Counted from the stretch's first letter, positions 1 through 7,705 are shown. The stretch is 11,779 bases of DNA from JAUYQR01 sp043727195 (GCA_043727195.1 JAYSYZ010000100.1:1-11779); one strand, 5' to 3'. Notes: generated by a model from the letters alone, not told the origin. Numbers and translations are program-made.

Positions 1-78
1 ATCCATGCGTTGCGCTGGTTCGACCGCTGGCCGGTGCTCCGCAGCCTTGCGACCCTGCTACGCCGCGCCCGCACATGA
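1..78 (+). CDS. C-terminal end of an unidentified protein (partial)
   Basis: Reading frame 1 is open from the first base of the window and stops at TGA 76-78, giving 25 visible residues that start IHALRWFDRW and end LRRART. The stop overlaps the ATG of the next gene in the pattern ATGA, which is typical of translationally coupled genes in one operon, so this is very probably the end of a real gene. The basic, Arg-rich tail is too short to assign to a family. From its place in the locus it could be another glycosyltransferase or polysaccharide enzyme, but that is only inference. Confidence 0.6.
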   Translation: MHALRWFDRWPVLRSLATLLRRART

Positions 79-1157
79 CCGCGCGCACCCCGAAGCTGGG
101 CCTCGAATTCCTTGCCGGCGACACCATGTCGGTGCGGCACGATCCGCCCGCTTACGCGCAGGGGCTCGACAAAGACCATTTTCAGTTCGAGACTCATGTC
201 TCCGGTGGCGCGGGCTGGCCCTTGATCGCTTTCGGCATCCTGCGGACCGTATTTGCGCGCAGGCCCGACCTTGTCGTGTCCGGCGAATACCGCCGCGCTT
301 TTCTGGTCAATCTTGCACTGATTCTGACGCGTAGCCGCGCGCCGCATCTGGTGCTTGGCATGAACCTGTCCGCCAGGCCCATCGTATCGCGCTTTCGCAT
401 CCTGCAGCGTTTGATCGACCGAATCTTCCTGCGATCTAGCGTCATCGTCGTACATTCGGTCGTCGAGGCAGACCTTTTCGCCCGCCTGCACAACCTGCCG
501 CCACAGCGCTTTGCCTTCAGCCATTGGGGATTTGACCTGCCGCCCGAGGGTGGTGGCCGGTTCGATGGCGAAACCAAACCCTTTTTCTGCCTGATCGGCC
601 GCAACAACCGCGACGTCGAAACCTTTGCCGATGCGGTCCGCCGGGCGGGTACCCGTGGCATCGCCATCCTGCCCGGTTATCTGCAGCTTGATCCGGCGGT
701 CGAGGCGTCGTTGCAGGTTCATCGCGACCTGCCGATGGCCGATTGCGTCAATTGCATCCGCAACGCCGCTGCCAACGTCACCCTGCTGCGCGACGGCAGC
801 CGGGGCGCGGGTCACATTACCGTGGTGACGGCGATGCATCTCGGCGTGGCGCAGATATATTCCGACACCGATGTCCTGCGTGAATACTTTCCCTTGCGCG
901 GTTTCGGCCTTCCGGTTCCAATCGGTGATGCCGGCAGTGTGGCCGACCGGATGCGCCAGATCCTTGCCAGCGCCGACAGCCCTGAAGCGGCGCGCCTTGC
1001 CGCCGCGCGCCGCGCCTTTGCCGCCCGCTGGCTGTCCAATGCCAGCTTTGCCAGCCGCGTCTCTGCCATCCTTCTGGCGATGATCGAGGGGCGACAGCCA
1101 CCGCGCCTCGATCCGGATTGGCAACTCTGGCTCGATCATGATGCAACCACGCATTAA
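75..1157 (+). CDS. GT-B fold glycosyltransferase (GT4-like), polysaccharide locus
   Basis: A 360-residue protein, probably a cytoplasmic sugar transferase acting on a lipid-linked polysaccharide intermediate. The layout fits a GT-B enzyme. The N-terminal half ends with a segment of the type seen at the GT4 domain junction (about residues 139-154, LPPQRFAFSHWGFD, where GT4 enzymes usually have a nucleotide-proximal GID/GVD turn). A second Rossmann-like half opens with FCLIGRNNRD (171-180) and carries a run TVVTAMHLGVAQIYSDTDVL near the sugar-nucleotide site. No clear E-x7-E motif is seen, so it is a divergent member and the donor sugar cannot be named. The ATG at 75 is chosen because it overlaps the preceding stop as ATGA, implying translational coupling; the gene ends in TAA at 1155-1157. 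About 140 non-coding bases separate it from the next gene on the same strand. Confidence 0.7.
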   Translation: MTARTPKLGLEFLAGDTMSVRHDPPAYAQGLDKDHFQFETHVSGGAGWPLIAFGILRTVFARRPDLVVSGEYRRAFLVNLALILTRSRAPHLVLGMNLSARPIVSRFRILQRLIDRIFLRSSVIVVHSVVEADLFARLHNLPPQRFAFSHWGFDLPPEGGGRFDGETKPFFCLIGRNNRDVETFADAVRRAGTRGIAILPGYLQLDPAVEASLQVHRDLPMADCVNCIRNAAANVTLLRDGSRGAGHITVVTAMHLGVAQIYSDTDVLREYFPLRGFGLPVPIGDAGSVADRMRQILASADSPEAARLAAARRAFAARWLSNASFASRVSAILLAMIEGRQPPRLDPDWQLWLDHDATTH

Positions 1158-1176
1158 TATGGCTGATCGGGCAAGC

Positions 1177-1212
1177 AGGGATCACTCAGGTGTGACTGAC
1201 ACTCAAATCCCT
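1177..1212 (+). other. possible imperfect stem-loop in the 1158-1298 intergenic region
   Basis: AGGGAT at 1177-1182 is the reverse complement of ATCCCT at 1207-1212. Inside this, GTGT (1190-1193) can pair with ACAC (1199-1202). The result is a two-part hairpin with an internal loop, shortly after the TAA at 1157. It is not followed by a T-run, so it is not a standard intrinsic terminator; it could be an mRNA-stabilising or processing structure, or chance. Nothing else was recognised in 1158-1298 apart from the ribosome binding site of the next gene. Confidence 0.25.
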
Positions 1213-1284
1213 ACCGCCCAAGCCATCACTCTGGACATATCCGTGTCGCAAAGTCATGCAAACCCCAAGCCGTGGATTGCGGTA

Positions 1285-1289
1285 AGGAG
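1285..1289 (+). promoter_or_regulatory. ribosome binding site deciding the start of the GT61 gene
   Basis: AGGAG, within TAAGGAGT at 1283-1290, is a near-perfect anti-16S match and lies 9 bases before ATG 1299. It overlaps the region that would be coding if the upstream GTG at 1272 were used, so it argues for ATG 1299 (or the adjacent GTG 1296) as the real start. Confidence 0.75.
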
Positions 1290-1298
1290 TCACGGGTG

Positions 1299-2381
1299 AT
1301 GCGGCGTGAAAACGCGCCTTCGGGTCCATCCCTCTATGTACGGCTTGCTGTGGTCACGCGGCGGATTCGGGCAATTCGGGACCGGCTCCGCGGGCATGGT
1401 GGCTTTGATGCTCTCCCCCTCCCAGATCAGGTCGGCGAGATGGAGGTCCTGGCGCATCGTCCGGTGATCTTCGAACCCGAACAGCTTGACCGGGTCATCA
1501 CCTGCGGCTTTGACGGCAAACGTGCGGTAGAGTTCGCCAAGCTGCGGGAGACGAGTTTTACCGGAACCCCGGCCGAACGCTATCGTCTGGGCGAAAGCAT
1601 CATCATCGGCGGAACGCTGATCACCCGCGGGTCGCGTCATATCTTGCGCGGCATGTCGGAACTCGGCAGCCTGATCGCGAAACTGACGGTCTATGACCGC
1701 GCGACTTTGGTCAACAGCCAGCAGGGGCTGCATTATTTCGGTCACTGGCTGCGCGATGATTGCACGCTTTACGAGGCGGTAAAGAACGAACCCAACCTGC
1801 TGTCGGTCAAGCGCCCCGATTGGCCTGACCGGCACTATTATGAGGCGGGCTTCGGGCAGGCATGGACGGAGACCCGGTTTGCCCATGTCGGCGATCTGAC
1901 TGTCTGGCGCGACATGAGCTACAGCGCCGATAAAGCTTGCAGGATGCAGGGCCTGCGCGCCCGGCTTCGCAAGGCCGTGGCCGGGCGCGGGGGTGGCAAG
2001 ATCATCTACATCAGCCGTGGCGAAAAAGGCGAGCCGCGCAACATGTCGAACGCCGCCGCCTTCGAATTCGCGATGCGTGAGGCCGGGGTCGAAATCGTCG
2101 ATCCGGGGAATGTCGGCGCCGCCATCCTTGATGCCCGCATGATCATCGCCATCGAAGGCAGCCATGCCTGCCACGGTGTCTACGCCCTTGCCGAAGGCGG
2201 CTCTTTCCTGATCATCCAGCCGCCGGAACGCTTTTACAATCCGCTGCGCAACTGGACGTCGCTGCTGGGCCTGAACTACGGCATCGTCGTCGGCCAAAAG
2301 GATGCAACCAGCTTTACCGTCAACCCTGACGAGGTGCTGCGCATGGTCGACCGGTTGCTGGCCCTTTCGTCAGGTGTCTGA
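1299..2381 (+). CDS. GT61 family (DUF563) glycosyltransferase
   Basis: A 360-residue protein of the GT61/DUF563 type, cytosolic glycosyltransferases often found in bacterial capsule and exopolysaccharide loci. Three family landmarks are visible: YFGHWLRD (about 146-153), matching the conserved HW..D block; IYISR (236-240), matching the y.sR block; and IEGSHACHG (285-293), matching the EGS/H block near the end of the catalytic domain. The start is set at ATG 1299 because a strong Shine-Dalgarno sequence lies 9 bases before it; a GTG at 1272 would add nine residues but has no such support. The 3' end overlaps the convergent GT4 gene by 12 bases, so the two mRNAs are antisense at their tails. 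The acceptor and donor are unknown; in this setting it most likely adds one sugar to the repeat unit. Confidence 0.82.
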   Translation: MRRENAPSGPSLYVRLAVVTRRIRAIRDRLRGHGGFDALPLPDQVGEMEVLAHRPVIFEPEQLDRVITCGFDGKRAVEFAKLRETSFTGTPAERYRLGESIIIGGTLITRGSRHILRGMSELGSLIAKLTVYDRATLVNSQQGLHYFGHWLRDDCTLYEAVKNEPNLLSVKRPDWPDRHYYEAGFGQAWTETRFAHVGDLTVWRDMSYSADKACRMQGLRARLRKAVAGRGGGKIIYISRGEKGEPRNMSNAAAFEFAMREAGVEIVDPGNVGAAILDARMIIAIEGSHACHGVYALAEGGSFLIIQPPERFYNPLRNWTSLLGLNYGIVVGQKDATSFTVNPDEVLRMVDRLLALSSGV

Positions 2382-3641
2382 GGCGGGCCTCGGGCGCAGC
2401 CGCCCGCCCGGCCCGCCGTCGCGAAAGATCCGAGCCAGCCAGGCCCCCTCATGCGCGATGTCGAACTCCCGTTCCACCACCTGCCGCCCCTCAGCGCCCA
2501 TGCGCGCCGCCAGCTCCGGGTCGGCCATCAGGCGGGCCATCCGAGCGGCCAGCGTCGCCACATCCCCCGGTGGCACGGTAAAGCCTGCGACGCCGTCCTC
2601 GACCAGTTCCTGCACCCCGGCAACGCGGCTGGCGATCACCGGGATGCGGCTGGCCATCGCTTCCATCAACACCACCGGCACGCCCTCGGCAAAAGACGGC
2701 AGCACCAGCATATCCGCCGTCTCCAGCATCGCGGCAACCCGGCCCTGCGATTGAAATCCCGCAAAGATCACGGCCCCCGCAATGCCCAGCGCCACTGCCT
2801 TGGCTTCGGCCACAGCCCGCGCCGGGCCGTCGCCGACCAGCGTCAGCGTCGCATCCGGATGCTCTGGCAACAGTTTGGCCAGTGCCTCGATCAGCAGGGG
2901 CGCACCTTTTACCGGATCCAGCCGTCCGACAAAGATCACCCGTTTGCCAAAGGCCCCGCGCGGAGTTTGCCCATAGGCGTCAGGGTCAACCCCGCAATGC
3001 ACGATGGCGATCTTGTCCCAATGCGCCGGGTCGGAAAACAGCATCAGCTGCGACCGGCAGAAATGGCTGATCGCCACCACAAAGCGCGCCCGCGCGATCT
3101 TTTCCCCCAGCGCCCAGCGGTCCACCTCGAAAAAGATCGCCGGGCCGTGTTCGGTGAAACTGAACGGAATGCCCGACAGCGCCGACGTCAGCATCGCCAC
3201 CGAACAACTGGAATTGCCAAAGTGGTTGTGCAGATGGCTGACCCCTTTCGCCCGCAGATGATCAGCCAGCACCCCGGCCTCGGCGAAATAGAACAGTTGC
3301 CACATCAGCGCCTTCAGCCCCGCCGACCGCGTTTTCAACGCCAGCGCCAGCGTCGAAAACCAGCGCCCCGGTGACCGCGCAAATGCCCGCCCATGTGCCG
3401 CAAGTACCCGCAGCGGGTTCTTCGCGGCGGCAATCACATAGAACGTCTCGGCCCGCGCGCGCAGCTCTTCCCCGCCCTTGAACTCGGATTCCGCCGGGCG
3501 GCGGATGGAGCAGGTGATCACCTCCAGCCCGGCTGCGCGCAAGGATTCCACCTCGCGCAGGATAAAGGTATGTGACACCTTCGGATAATCGCCCGTCAGA
3601 TAGGCAATCGGCCCGCGCGCCCGGTCTTGCTTCTGGTCCAT
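2370..3641 (-). CDS. GT4 family glycosyltransferase, WcaL-like
   Basis: A 423-residue retaining GT-B glycosyltransferase, expected to add a sugar to an undecaprenyl-linked repeat unit at the inner face of the membrane. The N-terminus, AYLTGDYPKVSHTFILREVE (13-32), closely resembles the opening of colanic-acid WcaL and related exopolysaccharide enzymes. HNHFGNSS (138-145) follows in the acceptor half. The C-terminal GT4 domain starts at VIFVGRLDPVKG (235-246), then TLVGDGP (267-273), and has the E-x7-E motif as E319 and E327 within FAEGVPVVLMEAMA. Length is normal for the group. The start ATG follows a purine-rich GGGGGCGGG and lies 9 bases after the stop of the GT2 gene, so both belong to one minus-strand operon. 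Its stop overlaps the end of the GT61 gene on the other strand. Confidence 0.88.
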   Translation of the reverse strand: MDQKQDRARGPIAYLTGDYPKVSHTFILREVESLRAAGLEVITCSIRRPAESEFKGGEELRARAETFYVIAAAKNPLRVLAAHGRAFARSPGRWFSTLALALKTRSAGLKALMWQLFYFAEAGVLADHLRAKGVSHLHNHFGNSSCSVAMLTSALSGIPFSFTEHGPAIFFEVDRWALGEKIARARFVVAISHFCRSQLMLFSDPAHWDKIAIVHCGVDPDAYGQTPRGAFGKRVIFVGRLDPVKGAPLLIEALAKLLPEHPDATLTLVGDGPARAVAEAKAVALGIAGAVIFAGFQSQGRVAAMLETADMLVLPSFAEGVPVVLMEAMASRIPVIASRVAGVQELVEDGVAGFTVPPGDVATLAARMARLMADPELAARMGAEGRQVVEREFDIAHEGAWLARIFRDGGPGGRLRPRPASDT

Positions 3642-3650
3642 TCCCGCCCC

Positions 3651-4589
3651 CTACCGCTGCAACTGCCGTCGCCACCACAACAGCTTGCCCGCACCCCCGA
3701 CCGCCGCCAACTGAAAGCGCGTCGAGACCGACCTGGAAAACGACCGCGTCACAAGCGCGGCGCCACCGTACAACAGCACCTGCACGCCCCCGACCGCCAT
3801 CCAGACTGCCACCCGCACGGCCCCCCGCAGGCCCCCGGCCCCGCTTTCCACCAGACAGCGCAATTGCCCGTCGCTGAACCGACGCGCGCGCAGAAACGCC
3901 ATCGTTGCCCTGCGGCGCGGCACGATTTCCCGCACCAGCGCCTCGGGGCACCAGATCAGCGCCACGCCGTGTCGTTCGACCAGCTTGCGGAACAGCCACA
4001 CATCCTCGCCACCGCCATCGAAGGCCGGATCGAACGGCGGGCATTCCAGCGCCAGCACCTCGCGCTGAAACATCGAGTTGCCAGAGCCGAGATAGGCCCG
4101 CAGATGCGCCACATCCGCACCAGACACCGCCGGCAGGTGGCGGCTGAACACCCGCGCAAGCGGGCCCCGCAGCGCCTCGGGCGGTTCCTCCTCGAAGGCA
4201 GGTTCGATGGCCCCGAAGGCGGCCCTGTCGCCCCGCGCCGCAGCGGCGGCAAAGGCGGCAAGCCAGCCCGGCGCAGGCGTCTCGTCATCGTCCAGAAAGA
4301 TCACATGGCTGCCCCGCGCCTCGGCGACGCCCCGGTTTCGCGCCTTTGCCACCCCGGTACGCGGTTCGTGCACATAGCGGACAAAACCGGGCGCATTTGC
4401 CGCGGTGGTCTGCGCCGACGCCTCGGGTGAATTGTCAACCAGCACCAATTCGACCGGCGCTGCCACTCCCGCAAGCTCGGCTGCAAGCAAGGTGAAAAGC
4501 GGCCCCAGATAAGCCTCGCGCCGGAACGTCGGCACCACGATCGACAGCATGCGAACCGGATTGCCGGTGAATTCTTTTTGGTTTGACAC
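3651..4589 (-). CDS. GT2 family glycosyltransferase (GT-A fold)
   Basis: A 312-residue inverting glycosyltransferase of family GT2. The nucleotide-binding start is LSIVVPTFRR (15-24) and VLVDNSPE (49-56). The metal-binding acidic triad is D100-D102 in IFLDDDETP, and an ED pair at 195-196 (GGGEDVW) is in place for the catalytic base region. The last 60 or so residues are hydrophobic and basic (VAVWMAVGGVQVLLYGGAAL), suggesting membrane association. Two starts are possible. GTG 4589 has AGGAG about 12 bases before it; ATG 4550 begins right at the GT2 domain but has no clear ribosome binding site. The longer form is given. It is the first gene of a two-gene minus-strand operon with the WcaL-like gene and is divergent from the WecG-family gene. 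Its sugar specificity cannot be read from the sequence. Confidence 0.85.
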   Translation of the reverse strand: MSNQKEFTGNPVRMLSIVVPTFRREAYLGPLFTLLAAELAGVAAPVELVLVDNSPEASAQTTAANAPGFVRYVHEPRTGVAKARNRGVAEARGSHVIFLDDDETPAPGWLAAFAAAAARGDRAAFGAIEPAFEEEPPEALRGPLARVFSRHLPAVSGADVAHLRAYLGSGNSMFQREVLALECPPFDPAFDGGGEDVWLFRKLVERHGVALIWCPEALVREIVPRRRATMAFLRARRFSDGQLRCLVESGAGGLRGAVRVAVWMAVGGVQVLLYGGAALVTRSFSRSVSTRFQLAAVGGAGKLLWWRRQLQR

Positions 4590-4638
4590 GTATTCAGATG
4601 ACTCCTGCGCGATACCTGTGAAAAATTCCCGTCAAACC
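4580..4638. promoter_or_regulatory. inverted repeat spanning the divergent start region
   Basis: GGTTTGAC at 4580-4587 and GTCAAACC at 4631-4638 are exact 8-base inverted repeats with centres about five helical turns apart (51 bases). They flank the start of the minus-strand GT2 gene and lie upstream of the plus-strand WecG-family gene. Both genes must be transcribed from the interval 4590-4719, so a shared operator is plausible, but no protein known to bind this sequence was recognised and the repeat could be chance. Confidence 0.25.
4602..4606 (-). promoter_or_regulatory. ribosome binding site for the GTG start of the GT2 gene
   Basis: Read on the minus strand, AGGAG lies 12 bases before GTG 4589. 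The spacing is somewhat long, but no comparable site precedes the alternative ATG at 4550, so it favours the GTG start. Confidence 0.45.
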
Positions 4639-4705
4639 GTTATGGGAAAGACTATCTGCTTGACGATGTATGAACAATCACCCGTCACTTGTACGCAAAA
4701 ATTGC

Positions 4706-4709
4706 AGGA
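4706..4709 (+). promoter_or_regulatory. ribosome binding site deciding the start of the WecG-family gene
   Basis: AGGA lies 10 bases before GTG 4720. The upstream in-frame ATG codons at 4642 and 4666 have no well-spaced Shine-Dalgarno sequence, and the residues they would add resemble no WecG-family N-terminus. Confidence 0.5.
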
Positions 4710-4719
4710 CCAAGACCAA

Positions 4720-5514
4720 GTGACCAAAGACGACAGCCCCCTTTCCATCGCCGCCCTCAACCCCCTGACGCTGGTCAACTGCGCCACCAAAGCGGCCCTT
4801 CTTTCCGATCTCGCCGGGTGCCTGAAGGCGGGCAGGGGTTTTGCGGTGGCAACGCTCAACCTCGACCATATCGTCAAACTGCGGCGCGACCCCGATTTTC
4901 GCCGCGCCTACCACGCGCACAGCCATGTCGTTGCCGACGGCAATCCCGTCGTCTGGCTGTCGCACCTTGCCGGGCGGCGCGAGGTGCGGCTGGTTCCCGG
5001 ATCGGAACTGATCGCCCCGCTGGCCGCCCTTGCCGCAGAACAGCGCGCACCGGTGGCGTTTCTCGGCTCGACCGAACGGGTGCTGCGAGCAGCCGCCGAC
5101 CAGTTGCAAGCCGACCATCCCGGCCTTGATGTGGTCGCCTGCCTCGCGCCGCCCTTCGGCTTTGATCCGCAAAGCGCGGCGGCGGATGCGCTGCTGGATC
5201 AGATGGCGGCGTACGGTGCGCGGATCTGCTTTCTGGCCCTTGGTGCACCAAAGCAAGAGATCCTTGCCGCCCGTGGCCATGCCCGCCACCCGGGCCTGGG
5301 TTTTGTCTCCATCGGCGCCGGGCTGGATTTCATCGCCGGGCATCAGACCCGCGCCCCGGTCTGGGTCCGCCGCATCGCCATGGAATGGCTGTGGCGGATG
5401 CTGACCAACCCCCGGCGTCTGGCGCGCCGCTACCTCGACTGCGCGCTGATCCTGCCGGCGCTTGCGGCGTCTGCCCTGACCCGGCGCTGGCGTGGCCGGG
5501 TGGCCCAGCCATGA
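4720..5514 (+). CDS. WecG/TagA/CpsF family glycosyltransferase (GT26)
   Basis: A 264-residue member of the WecG/TagA/CpsF family (GT26). These peripheral membrane enzymes typically transfer a sugar, such as N-acetylmannosamine, its uronic acid or glucuronic acid, to a polyprenyl-diphosphate-linked acceptor. Family blocks appear in order: TLNLDHIVKLRRDP (45-58); the DG pair with the presumed catalytic aspartate D73 in VVADGNPVVW; LVPGSEL (91-97); FLGSTERV (114-121); APPFGF (143-148); LALGAPKQE (172-180); SIGAGLDFIAG (197-207); and MEWLWRM plus a basic helix (221-240) that in this family helps membrane binding. The GTG start is preferred because of its ribosome binding site; ATG 4666 or 4642 would extend it by 18 or 26 residues. 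The stop overlaps the ATG of the next GT2 gene as ATGA. The exact sugar is unknown. Confidence 0.88.
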   Translation: MTKDDSPLSIAALNPLTLVNCATKAALLSDLAGCLKAGRGFAVATLNLDHIVKLRRDPDFRRAYHAHSHVVADGNPVVWLSHLAGRREVRLVPGSELIAPLAALAAEQRAPVAFLGSTERVLRAAADQLQADHPGLDVVACLAPPFGFDPQSAAADALLDQMAAYGARICFLALGAPKQEILAARGHARHPGLGFVSIGAGLDFIAGHQTRAPVWVRRIAMEWLWRMLTNPRRLARRYLDCALILPALAASALTRRWRGRVAQP

Positions 5515-6470
5515 CCGGTGACCCGACAGTGCTGACCGTGGTGCTGAACTGGCGCACCGCAGACATGACGCTGCGCGCCGTCGCTGCCGCCACCATCGCC
5601 ATGCAGGGCATCGCCGGTTCCATCACCGTCGTGGACAACGATTCGGGCGATGGCTCGTTCGACCGGATGACCGATGCGCTGCGCGACAATCCCCGCGTCC
5701 GCGTTGTGCAATCGGGGCGCAACGGCGGCTTTGGTGCGGGCAACAACGTTGGTATCCGGCTGGGCCTGCCCGATGGCACCCGGCCCGATTTCGTCTACAT
5801 CCTGAATTCCGACGCCTTCCCCGCGCCCGATGCGATCCAGCACCTGCTCGGTTATCTGCAGAATCACCCCACGGTCGGTTTTGCCGGCAGCTACATTCAC
5901 GGGCCGGAGGGCGAGGATCACGTGACCTGCTTCCGCTTCCCCAGCCCCGCCTCAGAATTCGAAGGTGCGGCCCGGACCGGCCCGATCTCGCGGCTGCTGG
6001 CCCATCGCCGGGTGCCGCTTGGCGTGCCGGCGATCAGCGGGCCCGTCGATTGGCTTGCCGGGGCCAGCCTGATGATGCGCGACAGCGTGCTGCAATCCAT
6101 CGGCCTGTTCGACGAAGCCTTTTTTCTTTATTTCGAAGAGACAGACCTTTGCCGCCGCGCCTGCCGCGCGGGCTGGGCCACCCACTTTGTCCGGGAAAGC
6201 CGGGTGGAACATATCGGCTCGGTCTCGACGGGGATGAAGGCCTGGGGCCGCGTGCCGGGCTATTGGTTCAACAGCCGCTGGCTCTATTTCAGGAAAGACG
6301 GCGGCACGCTCCGCGCTGTATGTGCCACGCTGGCCCATGTTGCAGGCGGGCTCATCCTGCGCGCCCGCCGCCTGATCCAGCCGCGCATCGCTGCAGACCC
6401 GCCGCATTTCCTGCGCGATCTGATTTTCCATGCGCTGGGGCAACTCCGTGGCGGCGCGCCGAAGGCCTGA
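5511..6470 (+). CDS. GT2 family glycosyltransferase, WbbL/rhamnosyltransferase-like
   Basis: A 319-residue GT2 enzyme of the kind often called rhamnosyltransferase in O-antigen and exopolysaccharide loci. Typical pieces are LTVVLNWRTADMT (8-20), TVVDNDSGDGS (39-49), SGRNGGFGAGNNVGI (68-82), the NSD triad (99-101) in YILNSDAFP that takes the place of DxD, WLAGASLMMR (181-190), and LFDEAFFLYFEETDLCRR (199-216) carrying the conserved acidic E-x-D. The family resemblance is strong; the rhamnose donor is only the commonest case. The ATG at 5511 overlaps the WecG-family stop (ATGA), so translation is probably coupled. It ends at TGA 6468-6470, directly abutting the stop of the convergent outer-membrane gene. 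Confidence 0.87.
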   Translation: MTGDPTVLTVVLNWRTADMTLRAVAAATIAMQGIAGSITVVDNDSGDGSFDRMTDALRDNPRVRVVQSGRNGGFGAGNNVGIRLGLPDGTRPDFVYILNSDAFPAPDAIQHLLGYLQNHPTVGFAGSYIHGPEGEDHVTCFRFPSPASEFEGAARTGPISRLLAHRRVPLGVPAISGPVDWLAGASLMMRDSVLQSIGLFDEAFFLYFEETDLCRRACRAGWATHFVRESRVEHIGSVSTGMKAWGRVPGYWFNSRWLYFRKDGGTLRAVCATLAHVAGGLILRARRLIQPRIAADPPHFLRDLIFHALGQLRGGAPKA

Positions 6471-7697
6471 TCAGGGCCTGAAGTCGAAACTGCGGCTCAG
6501 CGCCACGAAAACATTCGGTGATTCCGAACTTCCGTCGGCATCGTGGCGTATCCGGTAGCGGACGCCGCTGTCCAGCCCCCAGTCCTCGGTCAACCGATAG
6601 CGGTAAGTGGCCGCAACCTCGGCCTGTTCGACCCGCTCTGACGGCGCATCACTGATCTCATACAAGAAGTCCAACCCCACCGACGACACGGCGTTCACCT
6701 CCCGCGCCAGGCTGGCCGAAAACACCGTGTCGGTCACTGTCGCATCGGTACCATCCTCAAAGTCGACGCTGCGTTCCAGCCTGATGTCAAAGCTGCCGCG
6801 CGGCAGGTCTTGCGACCACGCCAGCGCACCGATCACCTCGGTACCGCCGGGATCGGCAAGGCTCAGCCCCAGCCGCGCACTCACGCTGCCGGCAGGCAGT
6901 TCCAGCGCGCGACCGATTTCGAGGTTGGTCCTCTGTCGCCCGTCATCGTCGCGGGTCACGCTCACGACCGCCGTCGCCACGCCGTTCGGCATGGTATAAT
7001 CCAGCCCTGCCGAAACCGTCACATCTTCAGACACGACCCCGCCGGGGATCTGTTCTTCCTCGCGGATGTAGCCAAGGCCCACCCGCCCGACCGCAACCTC
7101 CGAAAACCGCAGCATCGTGTCAAAACCCACACGCAGCGTGTCAGTGTCGATCAGGTCAGGGTCGGTGGTATCCGTGTACCCCGACCGTTCAAAGGCGGTG
7201 GTGAACGCGACGCCGATGGGTGCCGTGCGGCCCGTCTCGAACCGCAGTTCCGCGCCATAATCCGTCCGGGTGCCGGTCGCATCATCCTCGCCGAGGTCTT
7301 CGTCAAACGCCTCGACGTCGTCACGGCGAAACCGCGCGGCAATCGAAAAGATCGCGTTCGGCACCTCGCGCGTGTAGCGAAGGTCCAGTTCCGGGCGGCC
7401 AAGCTGTGCCTCGGTCCCCGCCGTATCAAAGGAATTCTCCACGATCAGCGCGCTGGAGGCACTGAATTCCAGCCGCTCCAACTCCGTCTGGCTCAGCAGC
7501 CCGAAAGACAATCTGGTAACGCTGGCCGTGGTCCTGCCGCTCGCCGGTATGGACAGATCAAGGTTCCAGCCGGATTCCAGCCGCTGCTCGATCCCGAAGG
7601 TCAACAGAACTCCGCCATCCTGAGCAGATGCTGCACAGGCAATCAGCGTAGCGGAGGCCGCAAGAAGCCCTCCGCGCCCCAGGCTGGGTCGGCGCAT
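6471..7697 (-). CDS. outer-membrane beta-barrel protein paired with OPX exporter
   Basis: A 408-residue exported protein. The N-terminus has a Sec signal peptide (basic MRRPSLGR, hydrophobic core to about residue 20, likely cleavage after the ASA of CAASAQD at 23-25). The rest is a long series of alternating hydrophobic/polar strands with acidic turns such as RDDVEAFDEDLGEDD. It has no soluble enzymatic motif and ends in VALSRSFDFRP, with aromatic residues close to the C-terminus as in many barrels. The mature length of about 380 residues would fit a barrel of roughly 16-18 strands; this is an estimate, not a count. It begins 8 bases after the OPX gene stop and has no clear ribosome binding site, so it depends on the same mRNA. 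Inference: it is the outer-membrane pore or a secretion accessory for the polysaccharide. Confidence 0.75.
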   Translation of the reverse strand: MRRPSLGRGGLLAASATLIACAASAQDGGVLLTFGIEQRLESGWNLDLSIPASGRTTASVTRLSFGLLSQTELERLEFSASSALIVENSFDTAGTEAQLGRPELDLRYTREVPNAIFSIAARFRRDDVEAFDEDLGEDDATGTRTDYGAELRFETGRTAPIGVAFTTAFERSGYTDTTDPDLIDTDTLRVGFDTMLRFSEVAVGRVGLGYIREEEQIPGGVVSEDVTVSAGLDYTMPNGVATAVVSVTRDDDGRQRTNLEIGRALELPAGSVSARLGLSLADPGGTEVIGALAWSQDLPRGSFDIRLERSVDFEDGTDATVTDTVFSASLAREVNAVSSVGLDFLYEISDAPSERVEQAEVAATYRYRLTEDWGLDSGVRYRIRHDADGSSESPNVFVALSRSFDFRP

Positions 7698-7705
7698 GGC
7701 GGTCG

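Noticed and set aside
1272..1298. Longer GT61 protein starting at GTG 1272
   Set aside because: The strong ribosome binding site at 1283-1290 would then be inside the coding region, and nothing suitable lies before 1272.
1290..2297. Long open frame on the minus strand opposite the GT61 gene (335 codons)
   Set aside because: It lies entirely within a gene with clear family motifs on the other strand, its translation resembles no known protein, and long antisense frames are common in GC-rich DNA.
2451..3374. Plus-strand open frame of 307 codons opposite the WcaL-like gene
   Set aside because: Its composition (rich in Arg, His, Gln, Pro) is that of a GC-rich shadow frame, and the opposite strand has a convincing GT4 protein.
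4583..4616. TTGACA at 4583-4588 as a plus-strand -35 box
   Set aside because: No acceptable -10 sequence occurs 16-18 bases downstream; the nearest, GATACC, is about 22 bases away.
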